From: Treponema sp. UBA7570
GTDB lineage: Bacteria; Spirochaetota; Spirochaetia; Treponematales; Treponemataceae
Assembly: GCA_002477955.1 (NCBI GenBank)
Contig: DLLE01000063.1
Coordinates: forward strand, 139,380 to 164,687
Direction of reading: 5' to 3'
DNA: 25,308 nucleotides
The first letter of the stretch is position 1; every line of letters starts with the position of its first letter. The translations under genes and the position numbers were made by a program. Positions 7,925 to 14,919 of this stretch are shown piece after piece. Under the pieces are notes generated by a model, which saw nothing but the letters and a program-made list of their open reading frames with translations, made no database searches and had not been told where the DNA came from.

Positions 7925-8386
7925 ATGGGAATGTTTACTTCGATCAATATTGCGACGACAGGAATGAGCGTAGAACGTCTTCGCTCTGATGTAATTTCGA
8001 ACAATATTGCAAATGTTTCTACGACACGCACTCCTGAAGGCGGAGCATTTAAAAAATCTTCTGTAATTGTTGAACCAATCGCTTCCGCTCATCCGACATG
8101 GCGAATGCCTTTTGTAAATGCTGAGCAGGATAACGGTCCTGGAAAAGGCGTTCGCGTAAAAGAAATTGTAAAAGATACTTCAAAAGGCCGCATGGTTTAT
8201 GATCCGTCAAATCCGGACGCAATTCAATCTGGTCCGGATAAAGGCTATGTTGAATATCCAAATGTAAATATTGTAAACGAAATGGTAAACTTAATTTCAG
8301 CAAGCCGCGCTTACGAGGCAAATTCAACTGTAATTCAAGGCGCAAAGGATATGTTTTCTGCAGCGCTTGAAATTGGAAGAAGCTAA
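7925..8386 (+). CDS. flgC: flagellar basal-body rod protein FlgC
   Basis: FlgC is a second proximal rod subunit, 153 residues here. The N-terminal rod motif (SNNIANVSTTRTPEGGAF) and the C-terminal helix with NEMVNLISASRAYEAN are both clear. I use the ATG at 7925 because GGGAG at 7912-7916 is 8 nt upstream, and the product then begins MGMFTSINIATTGMS as in other FlgC proteins. The ATG at 7910 lies inside the T-run end of the structured repeat and adds five residues. The gene is bracketed by the two copies of that repeat. Confidence 0.94.
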   Translation: MGMFTSINIATTGMSVERLRSDVISNNIANVSTTRTPEGGAFKKSSVIVEPIASAHPTWRMPFVNAEQDNGPGKGVRVKEIVKDTSKGRMVYDPSNPDAIQSGPDKGYVEYPNVNIVNEMVNLISASRAYEANSTVIQGAKDMFSAALEIGRS

Positions 8387-8456
8387 TTTTTTCTGATTAT
8401 CGAAATGATTCTGTAGACAAGCATTTGCAATTTGATTAAAATTTTTATGAGGAAAA

Positions 8457-8619
8457 GGGAGGAGTTAAGATAAAAACAGCCGAAAATAGCGTCTGTTTTT
8501 ATCTTTACAAGTTTGCGTTGCAAACTCTCTTATCATCGGTTGTTTCTCACTTCGTTGCGAAGCAACTTAAAAAGTCAATCCTAAAACTGGAGTTTTAATC
8601 TTGACTTTTTTATGGGAGG
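8457..8619 (+). repeat. four-hairpin intergenic RNA element, copy 2 (before fliE)
   Basis: Copy 2. H1 arms are 8467-8479 and 8493-8505, a perfect 13-bp stem around a 13-nt loop with AAAATAGCGT. H2 is 8510-8516/8520-8526 with loop GTT. H3 is 8539-8546/8559-8566, 8 bp including one G-U pair, loop TCACTTCGTTGC. H4 is 8569-8578/8601-8610 (10 bp) with an inner TAAAACT/AGTTTTA hairpin, followed by a T run and the fliE Shine-Dalgarno GGGAGG at 8614-8619. The outer AGTTAAGAT (8463-8471) can instead pair with ATCTTGACT (8598-8606), competing with both H1 and H4. This is either a switch-like RNA or a repeat with inverted termini. Confidence 0.78.
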
Positions 8620-8626
8620 TCAATAA

Positions 8627-8941
8627 ATGAATGTTATGAATATTTCAAACGTTTCTGACTTGACGTACATAAATTCTTTTCAGCCAAACAGCGCAAAAAA
8701 TTCAGTTCAAAATACAAATAAACGCTCTTTTGAGTCTTATATCCTTGAAGCGGTAGATGCTGTAAATGAAAAACAGCTTGATGTAAGCCGTGTTGAGCAA
8801 AAACTTATTACAGATCCTGATTCCGTAGATATTCACGATGTTACGACCGCAATGGCAAAGGCTCAAATGTCGCTGAATCTTGCCCAGACAGTAATTGACA
8901 GGCTTCTTACAGGCTGGAGCGAACTTCAGACAACCCGCTAA
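8627..8941 (+). CDS. fliE: flagellar hook-basal body complex protein FliE
   Basis: FliE joins the MS ring to the rod. The 104-residue length is normal. The C-terminal half carries the family pattern, with DPDSVDIHDVTTAMAKAQ leading into MSLNLAQTVIDRLL, the helix shared with rod proteins. The N-terminal 30 residues are Ser/Asn-rich and probably disordered, as is usual. The ATG follows GGGAGG by 7 nt, immediately after structured repeat copy 2. A second in-frame ATG three codons later is possible but less well spaced. A 143-nt gap with a possible extra promoter and a hairpin separates it from fliF. Confidence 0.92.
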   Translation: MNVMNISNVSDLTYINSFQPNSAKNSVQNTNKRSFESYILEAVDAVNEKQLDVSRVEQKLITDPDSVDIHDVTTAMAKAQMSLNLAQTVIDRLLTGWSELQTTR

Positions 8942-8971
8942 CGCATAAAAAATATCTTTTCTGTCTTTTCT

Positions 8972-8999
8972 TTGTAAAAAATATATGTTATTATAGAAT
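8972..8999 (+). promoter_or_regulatory. possible internal sigma-70-type promoter before fliF
   Basis: TTGTAA at 8972-8977 and TAGAAT at 8994-8999 are 16 nt apart in the gap between fliE and fliF. The region is very AT-rich, so a chance match is quite possible. If active, it would uncouple fliF-fliJ from the sigma-28 promoter. Confidence 0.3.
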
Positions 9000-9003
9000 A
9001 TAT

Positions 9004-9037
9004 TTAAAATCTTTAAAACTGAGATTTTAAGGTTTTT
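9004..9037 (+). terminator. terminator-like hairpin before fliF
   Basis: TTAAAATCT (9004-9012) pairs perfectly with AGATTTTAA (9022-9030) over a 9-nt loop, and T-rich sequence follows. The stem is AT-rich and therefore weak; partial termination or mRNA stabilisation is more likely than full termination, because fliF belongs to the operon. Confidence 0.4.
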
Positions 9038-9084
9038 CCTTTTTTTTATAGAAATTCTTGAAATTCGGTCACGGGAGGGGACAG

Positions 9085-10869
9085 ATGATCGAATGGCTTA
9101 AACAGCTGCCGGCTAAAATCAAAGAACTTTGGGCTAAATGGAAACCTGTTCAGAAAGGAATTTTCATTGGCATTGTGCTTCTTGTTGTCGTTGCGCTTGC
9201 TCTTATGTTCAGAGTAAATTCCGCGCCTGCCGGAGTGCCGCTTTTTACAACTGTTATTCGAGATGAAGATGCCCGCGAAAATATCACAATGCGTCTTGAT
9301 CAGGAAAACGTAGATTTTCGGGTGCGCGAAGACGGACTTATCATTGTAAATGACAAAAAAACTGCCGAAAAAATGAAGAGCATTTTGATTACTGAAGGTC
9401 TAGTGCCTAAGGAAGTCGATGCTTTTAATCTTTTTGACAAAAGCAGCTGGTCTGATACTGATTTTGACAGAAACATAAAGCTTCAGCGTTCGCTTACAAA
9501 ACAGTTGAAGCAGCATATTCTTGCAATTGACGATATTGCAAATGCAACTGTAGATCTCACTTTTCCAAAAAAAGAACTTTTCTCGACCGACCAGAAACCT
9601 GTTACTGCTTCTGTTATTGTTACGTTCAAGCCTAACAGCACAATGCCGGAAGAAAGAAAACGCTTAAAAGGTCTGCAGGATTTAATTTTGCGTTCTGTCG
9701 TTGGCCTTACTGCCGAAAATCTTACTCTTTCTGATAATTTTGGAAATATTTTAAATGATTTTGAAAGTCTTGCAGAGAGCGACCGTCTGGATAATATACG
9801 CAAGGGAAATAAAATAATTAGCGAAGAAGAAGAGGCTCTCAGAAAACGTGTGCTTGAAAGTCTTCAAAAAAACTTTAACGGCGCTGACCGTGTACGCGAT
9901 TTGGTTGTAAAAATTGAAAAAGATTTAAACTTTGTTTCAAAGGATCAGACTATTTATACGCCGGTAATTATAACGGAGCAGGATCCTGACAAGCCTTATG
10001 ACACGACTGAAAAAAGAGAATCGATCACTCTTTCTTCTCAAGAAATAAAAAAAACATGGACTGGAACAGGCTATAATCCTGAAGGTCCGGCTGGAGTTGA
10101 AGGACAGAATCCTCCGGTTTATTCCGATATGTCGAATGTAATTGGAAAATCGACCGAAGAGGGAATTACAAAAAACAACGTTGTAAATAAAGAAGAGCGT
10201 CATACAGATCAGAATTATGAGCTTAAGCGTATTTCCGCTTCTGCAAACATTGACGGTCGTTGGGAAACTATCATCGACAAAAACAGAAAGCCGATTGTAA
10301 TAAACGACCAGAATCTTTCTGAATGGCAGTCTTACTGTCAGCAAAATGAAATTCCACTGGATAACTGCCGCTTGAGCATAGGCCATTTTTTTAGGGTTTA
10401 TCATCCTGTAAGTCAGAAAGTTATTGATGATGTTACGAAGATTGTTCAGAGCGGAATCAATTACCAAAAAAAACGTGGGGATTCGGTTTCTATTACGAGT
10501 TTCCCGATTCCAAGAGACAAGGAATGGGAAATTGAAGAAGATTCGTATTTCCGCAAGGAAGAAACAAGACGGACTGTGCTTTTTTCTCTTGCAGGAATTA
10601 CCGTAATTCTTCTGGCGTTTATCATCTTCAGGTTTATTAGCCGTGAACTGGACAGAAGACGCCGTTTGCGGGAAGAAGAGATTTTGCGGCGTCAGCAGGC
10701 GGAACGCGAAAAGGCTCTTTGGGATGCAAAGCAAGATGGACTTCAGGATGTTACAATGTCTGTAGAAGAGCGTAAGCGTGCTGAACTTCAGGAAAATGCG
10801 ATTGCAATGGCAAAAGAACATCCGGAAGACGTTGCAATGCTTATTCGTACATGGCTGCTGGAGGAATAA
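9085..10869 (+). CDS. fliF: flagellar MS-ring protein FliF
   Basis: FliF builds the MS ring in the cytoplasmic membrane, on which the rotor and export gate assemble. The 594-residue protein has two membrane segments, about 24-42 and 497-517, flanking the periplasmic ring-building region. Its C-terminal cytoplasmic tail includes a basic/coiled stretch after the second segment and the FliG-binding end AKEHPEDVAMLIRTWLLEE. The ATG at 9085 has a strong GGGAGGGG Shine-Dalgarno at 9073-9080; an upstream TTG at 9058 would place nine unlikely residues over that site. fliG begins 3 nt after the stop, so these two partner proteins are probably translationally coupled. Confidence 0.95.
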   Translation: MIEWLKQLPAKIKELWAKWKPVQKGIFIGIVLLVVVALALMFRVNSAPAGVPLFTTVIRDEDARENITMRLDQENVDFRVREDGLIIVNDKKTAEKMKSILITEGLVPKEVDAFNLFDKSSWSDTDFDRNIKLQRSLTKQLKQHILAIDDIANATVDLTFPKKELFSTDQKPVTASVIVTFKPNSTMPEERKRLKGLQDLILRSVVGLTAENLTLSDNFGNILNDFESLAESDRLDNIRKGNKIISEEEEALRKRVLESLQKNFNGADRVRDLVVKIEKDLNFVSKDQTIYTPVIITEQDPDKPYDTTEKRESITLSSQEIKKTWTGTGYNPEGPAGVEGQNPPVYSDMSNVIGKSTEEGITKNNVVNKEERHTDQNYELKRISASANIDGRWETIIDKNRKPIVINDQNLSEWQSYCQQNEIPLDNCRLSIGHFFRVYHPVSQKVIDDVTKIVQSGINYQKKRGDSVSITSFPIPRDKEWEIEEDSYFRKEETRRTVLFSLAGITVILLAFIIFRFISRELDRRRRLREEEILRRQQAEREKALWDAKQDGLQDVTMSVEERKRAELQENAIAMAKEHPEDVAMLIRTWLLEE

Positions 10870-10872
10870 TTT

Positions 10873-11952
10873 ATGGCTGATGAAAAAGCAAAGACCGCTT
10901 CAAAACCGGCAACTGTAAAATCTGGCGGTAAAAAGTCTGGCGCAAAAGATTATAAGAGCCTTACTGGACGGCAAAAGGCTGCAATATTTTTGGTTTCTCT
11001 TGGGAGCGATGTTTCTGCCGAAATTATGAAGCACTTGCGCGAAGATGAGGTAGAAACACTGACTTTTGAAATTGCAAGGCTTGAAACTGTCGATGCCGAT
11101 TTTAAGGATCAGGTTCTTGAAGAATTTCAGAGCCTTATGGATGCGCAGAATTTTATTTCTACTGGCGGTATCGATTATGCCCGCGAGCTTCTTGAAAAAT
11201 CTCTTGGTTCTCAGAAGGCGATAGATATTATCAACCGTCTTACTTCGAGCCTTCAGGTGCGTCCGTTCGACTTTATCCGCCGCACAGATCCATCTCACCT
11301 TTTAAACTTTATTCAAACTGAATATCCGCAGACCATTGCCCTTATTCTTGCTTATCTTGAGCCCAATAAGGCGGCAATAATTTTGCAAAATCTTCCTGCA
11401 GAAATCCAGCCGGAAGTTTCCCGCCGTCTTGCAACAATGGACCGTACTTCTCCAGATGTTTTGCGCGAAGTTGAGCGCGTTTTGGAGAAAAAACTTTCTA
11501 CGCTTTCTAGCGAAGACTATACAGCGGCCGGCGGCGTTGAATCTATTGTTGAAATTCTTAACCTTGTTGATCGTTCTTCTGAAAAGCAGATTATTGAATC
11601 TTTGGAAGAAGACGATCCGGATCTTGCGGAAGAAATCAAAAAGCGAATGTTCGTTTTCGAAGACATTGTTATGCTCGACGACCGTGCAATTCAAAAAGTT
11701 CTGCGCGAAGTCGATACTCAGGAGCTTGCAAAGGCCTTGAAGTCTGTAGACACGGAAGTTCAGGACAAAATTTTCCGCAATATGTCAAAACGCGCCGCAA
11801 GCATGTTAAAAGAAGATATGGAATTTATGGGACCTGTTCGCTTGAAGGACGTTGAAGAAGCTCAGCAAAAAATTGTTTCTACAATCCGCCGTCTTGAGGA
11901 TGCCGGCGAAATTGTTATTGCACGTTCCGGAGAAGACGAACTGGTTGTTTAA
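10873..11952 (+). CDS. fliG: flagellar motor switch protein FliG
   Basis: FliG forms the upper C-ring and takes torque from the stator. The 359-residue protein starts with a Lys/Ala/Ser-rich tail of about 25 residues, then the FliF-binding N-domain (TGRQKAAIFLVSLG), the middle domain and the C-terminal torque domain. The surface motif usually EHPQ reads EYPQ at 150-153. The torque helix is visible as DDRAIQKVLREVDTQELAKAL with alternating charges. Spirochaetes often carry two fliG genes; the one in the fliF operon is conventionally FliG2, and this position suggests that assignment. The ATG is 3 nt after the fliF stop, and GGAGG in the fliF end serves as Shine-Dalgarno. Confidence 0.95.
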   Translation: MADEKAKTASKPATVKSGGKKSGAKDYKSLTGRQKAAIFLVSLGSDVSAEIMKHLREDEVETLTFEIARLETVDADFKDQVLEEFQSLMDAQNFISTGGIDYARELLEKSLGSQKAIDIINRLTSSLQVRPFDFIRRTDPSHLLNFIQTEYPQTIALILAYLEPNKAAIILQNLPAEIQPEVSRRLATMDRTSPDVLREVERVLEKKLSTLSSEDYTAAGGVESIVEILNLVDRSSEKQIIESLEEDDPDLAEEIKKRMFVFEDIVMLDDRAIQKVLREVDTQELAKALKSVDTEVQDKIFRNMSKRAASMLKEDMEFMGPVRLKDVEEAQQKIVSTIRRLEDAGEIVIARSGEDELVV

Positions 11953-12002
11953 TATTGCATTTCAAAAAAAACTAAAAAGTATTTTTATAGAGGAACAGAA
12001 TC

Positions 12003-12947
12003 ATGAATAAGAACTTGTTTCAGCCTGGCGAAATAAAGACAAAAGAAGGCGAATTTAAGCTTGGACTAGTTCATACTTTTGAAAAGCCTGTTGAAGAAGT
12101 TGAAGTTGAAGAAGTTCCTCAATACACAGGCCCTACGGCAGATGATTTAAAGCGTGAGGCTGAGGATTTTAAAGTTCAATGGGAGTCAGAAAAGCAGAAA
12201 ATGCTTGACGATGCTCAGGCTCAGGCCGATGCAATAATTGAAAGCGCAAAAAATGCTGCTTTTGAGGAAGTGAAAAAGCAGACGGACGAAGCTCAGACAA
12301 TCAAGGCTCAGGCAGAAAATGAGGCTCAGAAAATAATTGCAGATGCAAAAGAGCAGGCCAATCAAATTCAGGCAAAATCAGAAATTGAAAAAGACGAAAT
12401 AAAGCGAAATTCCTATGAAGAAGGCTTAAAAGAAGGAAAAAAAGACGGCTATGATTCTGGCAAAGAAGAAGTAAGCCGGCTTATTGACCGAAGCCACAAA
12501 ATTCTCGAAGCCGTAATGAACCGCCGTGAGCAGATTCTAAACGAAACAGAAGAGCAGATAATTCAGCTTGTGCTTTTAATGACACGAAAAGTTGTAAAGG
12601 TAATGTCTGAAAATCAAAAATCTGTCGTAATGGCGAATGTTTTGTCGGCCCTCAAAAAAGTAAAGGCTCGTGGAGATGTTACCATCCGCGTAAACCTCGA
12701 AGACGTAAAACTTACAACCGAACACATAAAAGATTTTACAGAACAGGTTGAAAGCGTGAAAGGAATTACTGTCGTAGAAGACAGTTCTGTAGAAAAAGGC
12801 GGCTGCATCGTTGAAACTGATTTTGGAGCAATCGACGCAAGAATTTCAAGCCAGCTTTCTGAGCTCGAAAATAAAATTCTGGAAATTTCACCTATGAAGC
12901 CGATTCAGAAAAATTCTGCTTCTGCGCAAACTGCCGCTCAAAAATAG
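12003..12947 (+). CDS. fliH: flagellar export-apparatus stator protein FliH
   Basis: FliH holds the export ATPase FliI and links it to the C-ring. This 314-residue protein has an N-terminal conserved segment, an acidic linker (30-45), a long Ala/Glu/Lys-rich coiled coil (about 45-140), and a C-terminal globular domain with RVNLEDVKL and KGGCIVETDFGAIDARI. At 141-153 four glycines are spaced exactly four apart (G141, G145, G149, G153), the GxxxG repeat known from FliH. It is longer than the enteric protein because of the extended coiled coil. GAGGAA precedes the ATG. It follows fliG after 50 nt and precedes its partner fliI by 20 nt. Confidence 0.9.
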   Translation: MNKNLFQPGEIKTKEGEFKLGLVHTFEKPVEEVEVEEVPQYTGPTADDLKREAEDFKVQWESEKQKMLDDAQAQADAIIESAKNAAFEEVKKQTDEAQTIKAQAENEAQKIIADAKEQANQIQAKSEIEKDEIKRNSYEEGLKEGKKDGYDSGKEEVSRLIDRSHKILEAVMNRREQILNETEEQIIQLVLLMTRKVVKVMSENQKSVVMANVLSALKKVKARGDVTIRVNLEDVKLTTEHIKDFTEQVESVKGITVVEDSSVEKGGCIVETDFGAIDARISSQLSELENKILEISPMKPIQKNSASAQTAAQK

Positions 12948-12967
12948 TTAATAGGTTCGGAAAAAGA

Positions 12968-14470
12968 ATGGAACACTTTTTTGACAAATACTTAAAAACC
13001 GTTCTTGATACGGAAACAATTCTCTACACAGGAACAGTTACTGCGATAAAGGGGCTTATGATTCGAAGCCGCGGCCCTTATTCAAAAATCGGTGAACTTT
13101 GCACAATAAAAAATACAGACGGAACTGAGCTAGTTGCAGAAGTTGTAGGTTTTGACCGGGAAGAAAATGCCGTAAACCTTATGGCTTATGGCGATACAAA
13201 AGGCATAATGGCAGGAAGCGAAGTCGTTGCAAGCGGAAAAGAACTGATGGTTCCTGTTGGAAAAAAACTTCTTGGACGTATAATAGATGCTCTTGGACGG
13301 CCTTACGATAAAAAAGGTCCTCTTCAAAACGATGAATATTATCCTGCGATTGCGCCTGCTCCTGATCCTTATACAAGAAAAGATATAAACAGACGAATTA
13401 TAACCGGCGTAAGGGCAATTGATTCTCTTTTAACATGCGGAAAAGGTCAGCGGCTGGGTATTTTTGCAGGCTCTGGTGTTGGAAAATCGACACTGCTTTC
13501 AATGATTGCGCGAAATACCAATGCCGATGTAAATGTAATCGGACTTATCGGTGAGCGTGGACGCGAAGTTATGGACTTTATTGAGCACGATTTAGGCCCG
13601 GAAGGAATGAAGCGTTCTGTCGTAGTTGTTGCAACAGGCGACCAAAGCTCAATCGCCCGTCTTCGCGCCGCATACACGACTACAGCAGTTGCCGAGTATT
13701 TTAGGAATCAGGGAAAAGACGTAATGCTTATGATGGACAGCGTTACTCGTTTTTGCCATGCCCAGCGCGAAATTGGAACTGCAAACGGAGAGCCTCCAAC
13801 GCAAAGCGGTTATCCTGCAAGCGTATGGGACATGCTCCCGAAGCTTTTGGAGCGCACCGGTACAAACGACAAAGGCTCAATTACGGCATTTTACACAGTG
13901 CTTGTCGATGGTGACGATCTAAATGAGCCTGTAAGCGACAAGGTTCGCGGAACTTTGGACGGACATATTGTTTTAAGCAAAAAACTTTTCCGCGAAAGGC
14001 ATTTTCCTGCAATCGACATAACTTCTTCTATAAGCCGTCTTTGGGACGATGTTACCGGACCTCAGACACAGCAGGCTGCGAATAAAGTGAGCCGCTTGAT
14101 TTCAATCTACGAAGAAAACAAAGATATGATAAATGCCGGAGTTTATGTAAAAGGAAGCAGTCCGGAAATAGACGAGGCAATTGAGCGTCATCCTGCAATT
14201 GAAGAGCTTCTGACACAGTCAAAAACAGACCATTGCACAATCGAAAATACGCTTAAGATTTTGAGCGCAGTTTCCGGAATTGAAATTCCTGAGGACGAAT
14301 ATTCAGAAGATGCAGGACTTGGCAAAAAAACGACAGCCCAGCTTGTCCAGGAACGCAAAATAGACGATGTTGCAAGTTCTAATGAGCTTTCAAGCGAAAA
14401 CATGACAGCTCAAACTGCAAATTCGCTCGAACAGGCGTCAAAAGCGCTAAGCGGACTGGCTAAAAAATAA
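12968..14470 (+). CDS. fliI: flagellum-specific export ATPase FliI
   Basis: FliI is the hexameric ATPase of the flagellar export apparatus, related to the F1 beta subunit. Walker A is AGSGVGKST at 167-175. GERGREV and the Walker B region (VMLMMDSVTRF) follow, and GEPPTQSGYPASVW marks the family. The 500 residues exceed the usual 440-460. The excess is a C-terminal tail from about residue 445, rich in Glu, Ser, Thr and Ala, with no obvious motif. The C-terminal domain that normally contacts chaperone-substrate complexes precedes this tail. The ATG is preceded by a GGAAAAAG Shine-Dalgarno-like stretch. fliJ, whose product acts as the stalk inside the FliI ring, begins 15 nt downstream. Confidence 0.94.
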   Translation: MEHFFDKYLKTVLDTETILYTGTVTAIKGLMIRSRGPYSKIGELCTIKNTDGTELVAEVVGFDREENAVNLMAYGDTKGIMAGSEVVASGKELMVPVGKKLLGRIIDALGRPYDKKGPLQNDEYYPAIAPAPDPYTRKDINRRIITGVRAIDSLLTCGKGQRLGIFAGSGVGKSTLLSMIARNTNADVNVIGLIGERGREVMDFIEHDLGPEGMKRSVVVVATGDQSSIARLRAAYTTTAVAEYFRNQGKDVMLMMDSVTRFCHAQREIGTANGEPPTQSGYPASVWDMLPKLLERTGTNDKGSITAFYTVLVDGDDLNEPVSDKVRGTLDGHIVLSKKLFRERHFPAIDITSSISRLWDDVTGPQTQQAANKVSRLISIYEENKDMINAGVYVKGSSPEIDEAIERHPAIEELLTQSKTDHCTIENTLKILSAVSGIEIPEDEYSEDAGLGKKTTAQLVQERKIDDVASSNELSSENMTAQTANSLEQASKALSGLAKK

Positions 14471-14485
14471 GGCAACTTAAAAAAT

Positions 14486-14914
14486 ATGCAGAAATTTGTC
14501 TTTAACATGCAAAAAATTCTGAATCTCCGCAAGTTTGAAGAAAAACAGGCTCAGGCGGAGCTCGGAAAGGCAGTAAGCGCTGAAGCCAAAATTCAAAACA
14601 CTCTCAATTTGCTTGCTGAACAGAACGTTCAGACCGTAAAAAACTCAAAAGGCATAAAAGATGTCCTTGAGCTTCATAACCTGAATAACTATCTAAAGCT
14701 TTTAACCCAGCGAAAAGAGCAGCTTCTAAAGGAACTTGCCCAGGCGCAGCTTGAAACCGAACAAAAACGCGGAAAAATGAAAGACGCAATGCTCAAAGTC
14801 AAGGCCCTGGAAAAGCTAAAGGAAGCACGGCAAAGGGACTGGGCGCTTGAAAACAAACGAAAAGAAGAAAAAGAGCTTGATGACATCATCAATTCAAAGC
14901 AGTTTAGAAGCTAA
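14486..14914 (+). CDS. fliJ: flagellar export protein FliJ
   Basis: The 142-residue product is almost entirely charged alpha-helix with Leu/Ala heptads, matching the two-helix coiled coil of FliJ, the export-ATPase stalk and chaperone-escort protein. The start MQKFVFNMQKILNLRKFEEK is typical of FliJ/YscO-like proteins. Sequence conservation in this family is weak, so the call rests on length, helix pattern and position after fliI. The gene ends the operon. The convergent kinase gene stops 5 nt further on, leaving no room for a separate terminator. Confidence 0.87.
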   Translation: MQKFVFNMQKILNLRKFEEKQAQAELGKAVSAEAKIQNTLNLLAEQNVQTVKNSKGIKDVLELHNLNNYLKLLTQRKEQLLKELAQAQLETEQKRGKMKDAMLKVKALEKLKEARQRDWALENKRKEEKELDDIINSKQFRS

Positions 14915-14919
14915 CCGTT

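Noticed and set aside
7721..8626. CRISPR array or insertion sequence in the flgB-fliE gaps
   Set aside because: The two repeats are 145-nt structured elements separated by a gene, not short repeats with spacers, and no transposase or target-site duplication is visible.
9058..9085. Upstream TTG start for fliF
   Set aside because: The added codons cover a strong GGGAGGGG Shine-Dalgarno that is correctly spaced for the ATG at 9085.
9937..10821. 294-codon open frame on the minus strand opposite fliF
   Set aside because: It lies wholly within fliF, is rich in Phe, Ile, Arg, Cys and Ser as expected of antisense translation of AT-rich coding DNA, and has no recognisable domain or start signal.
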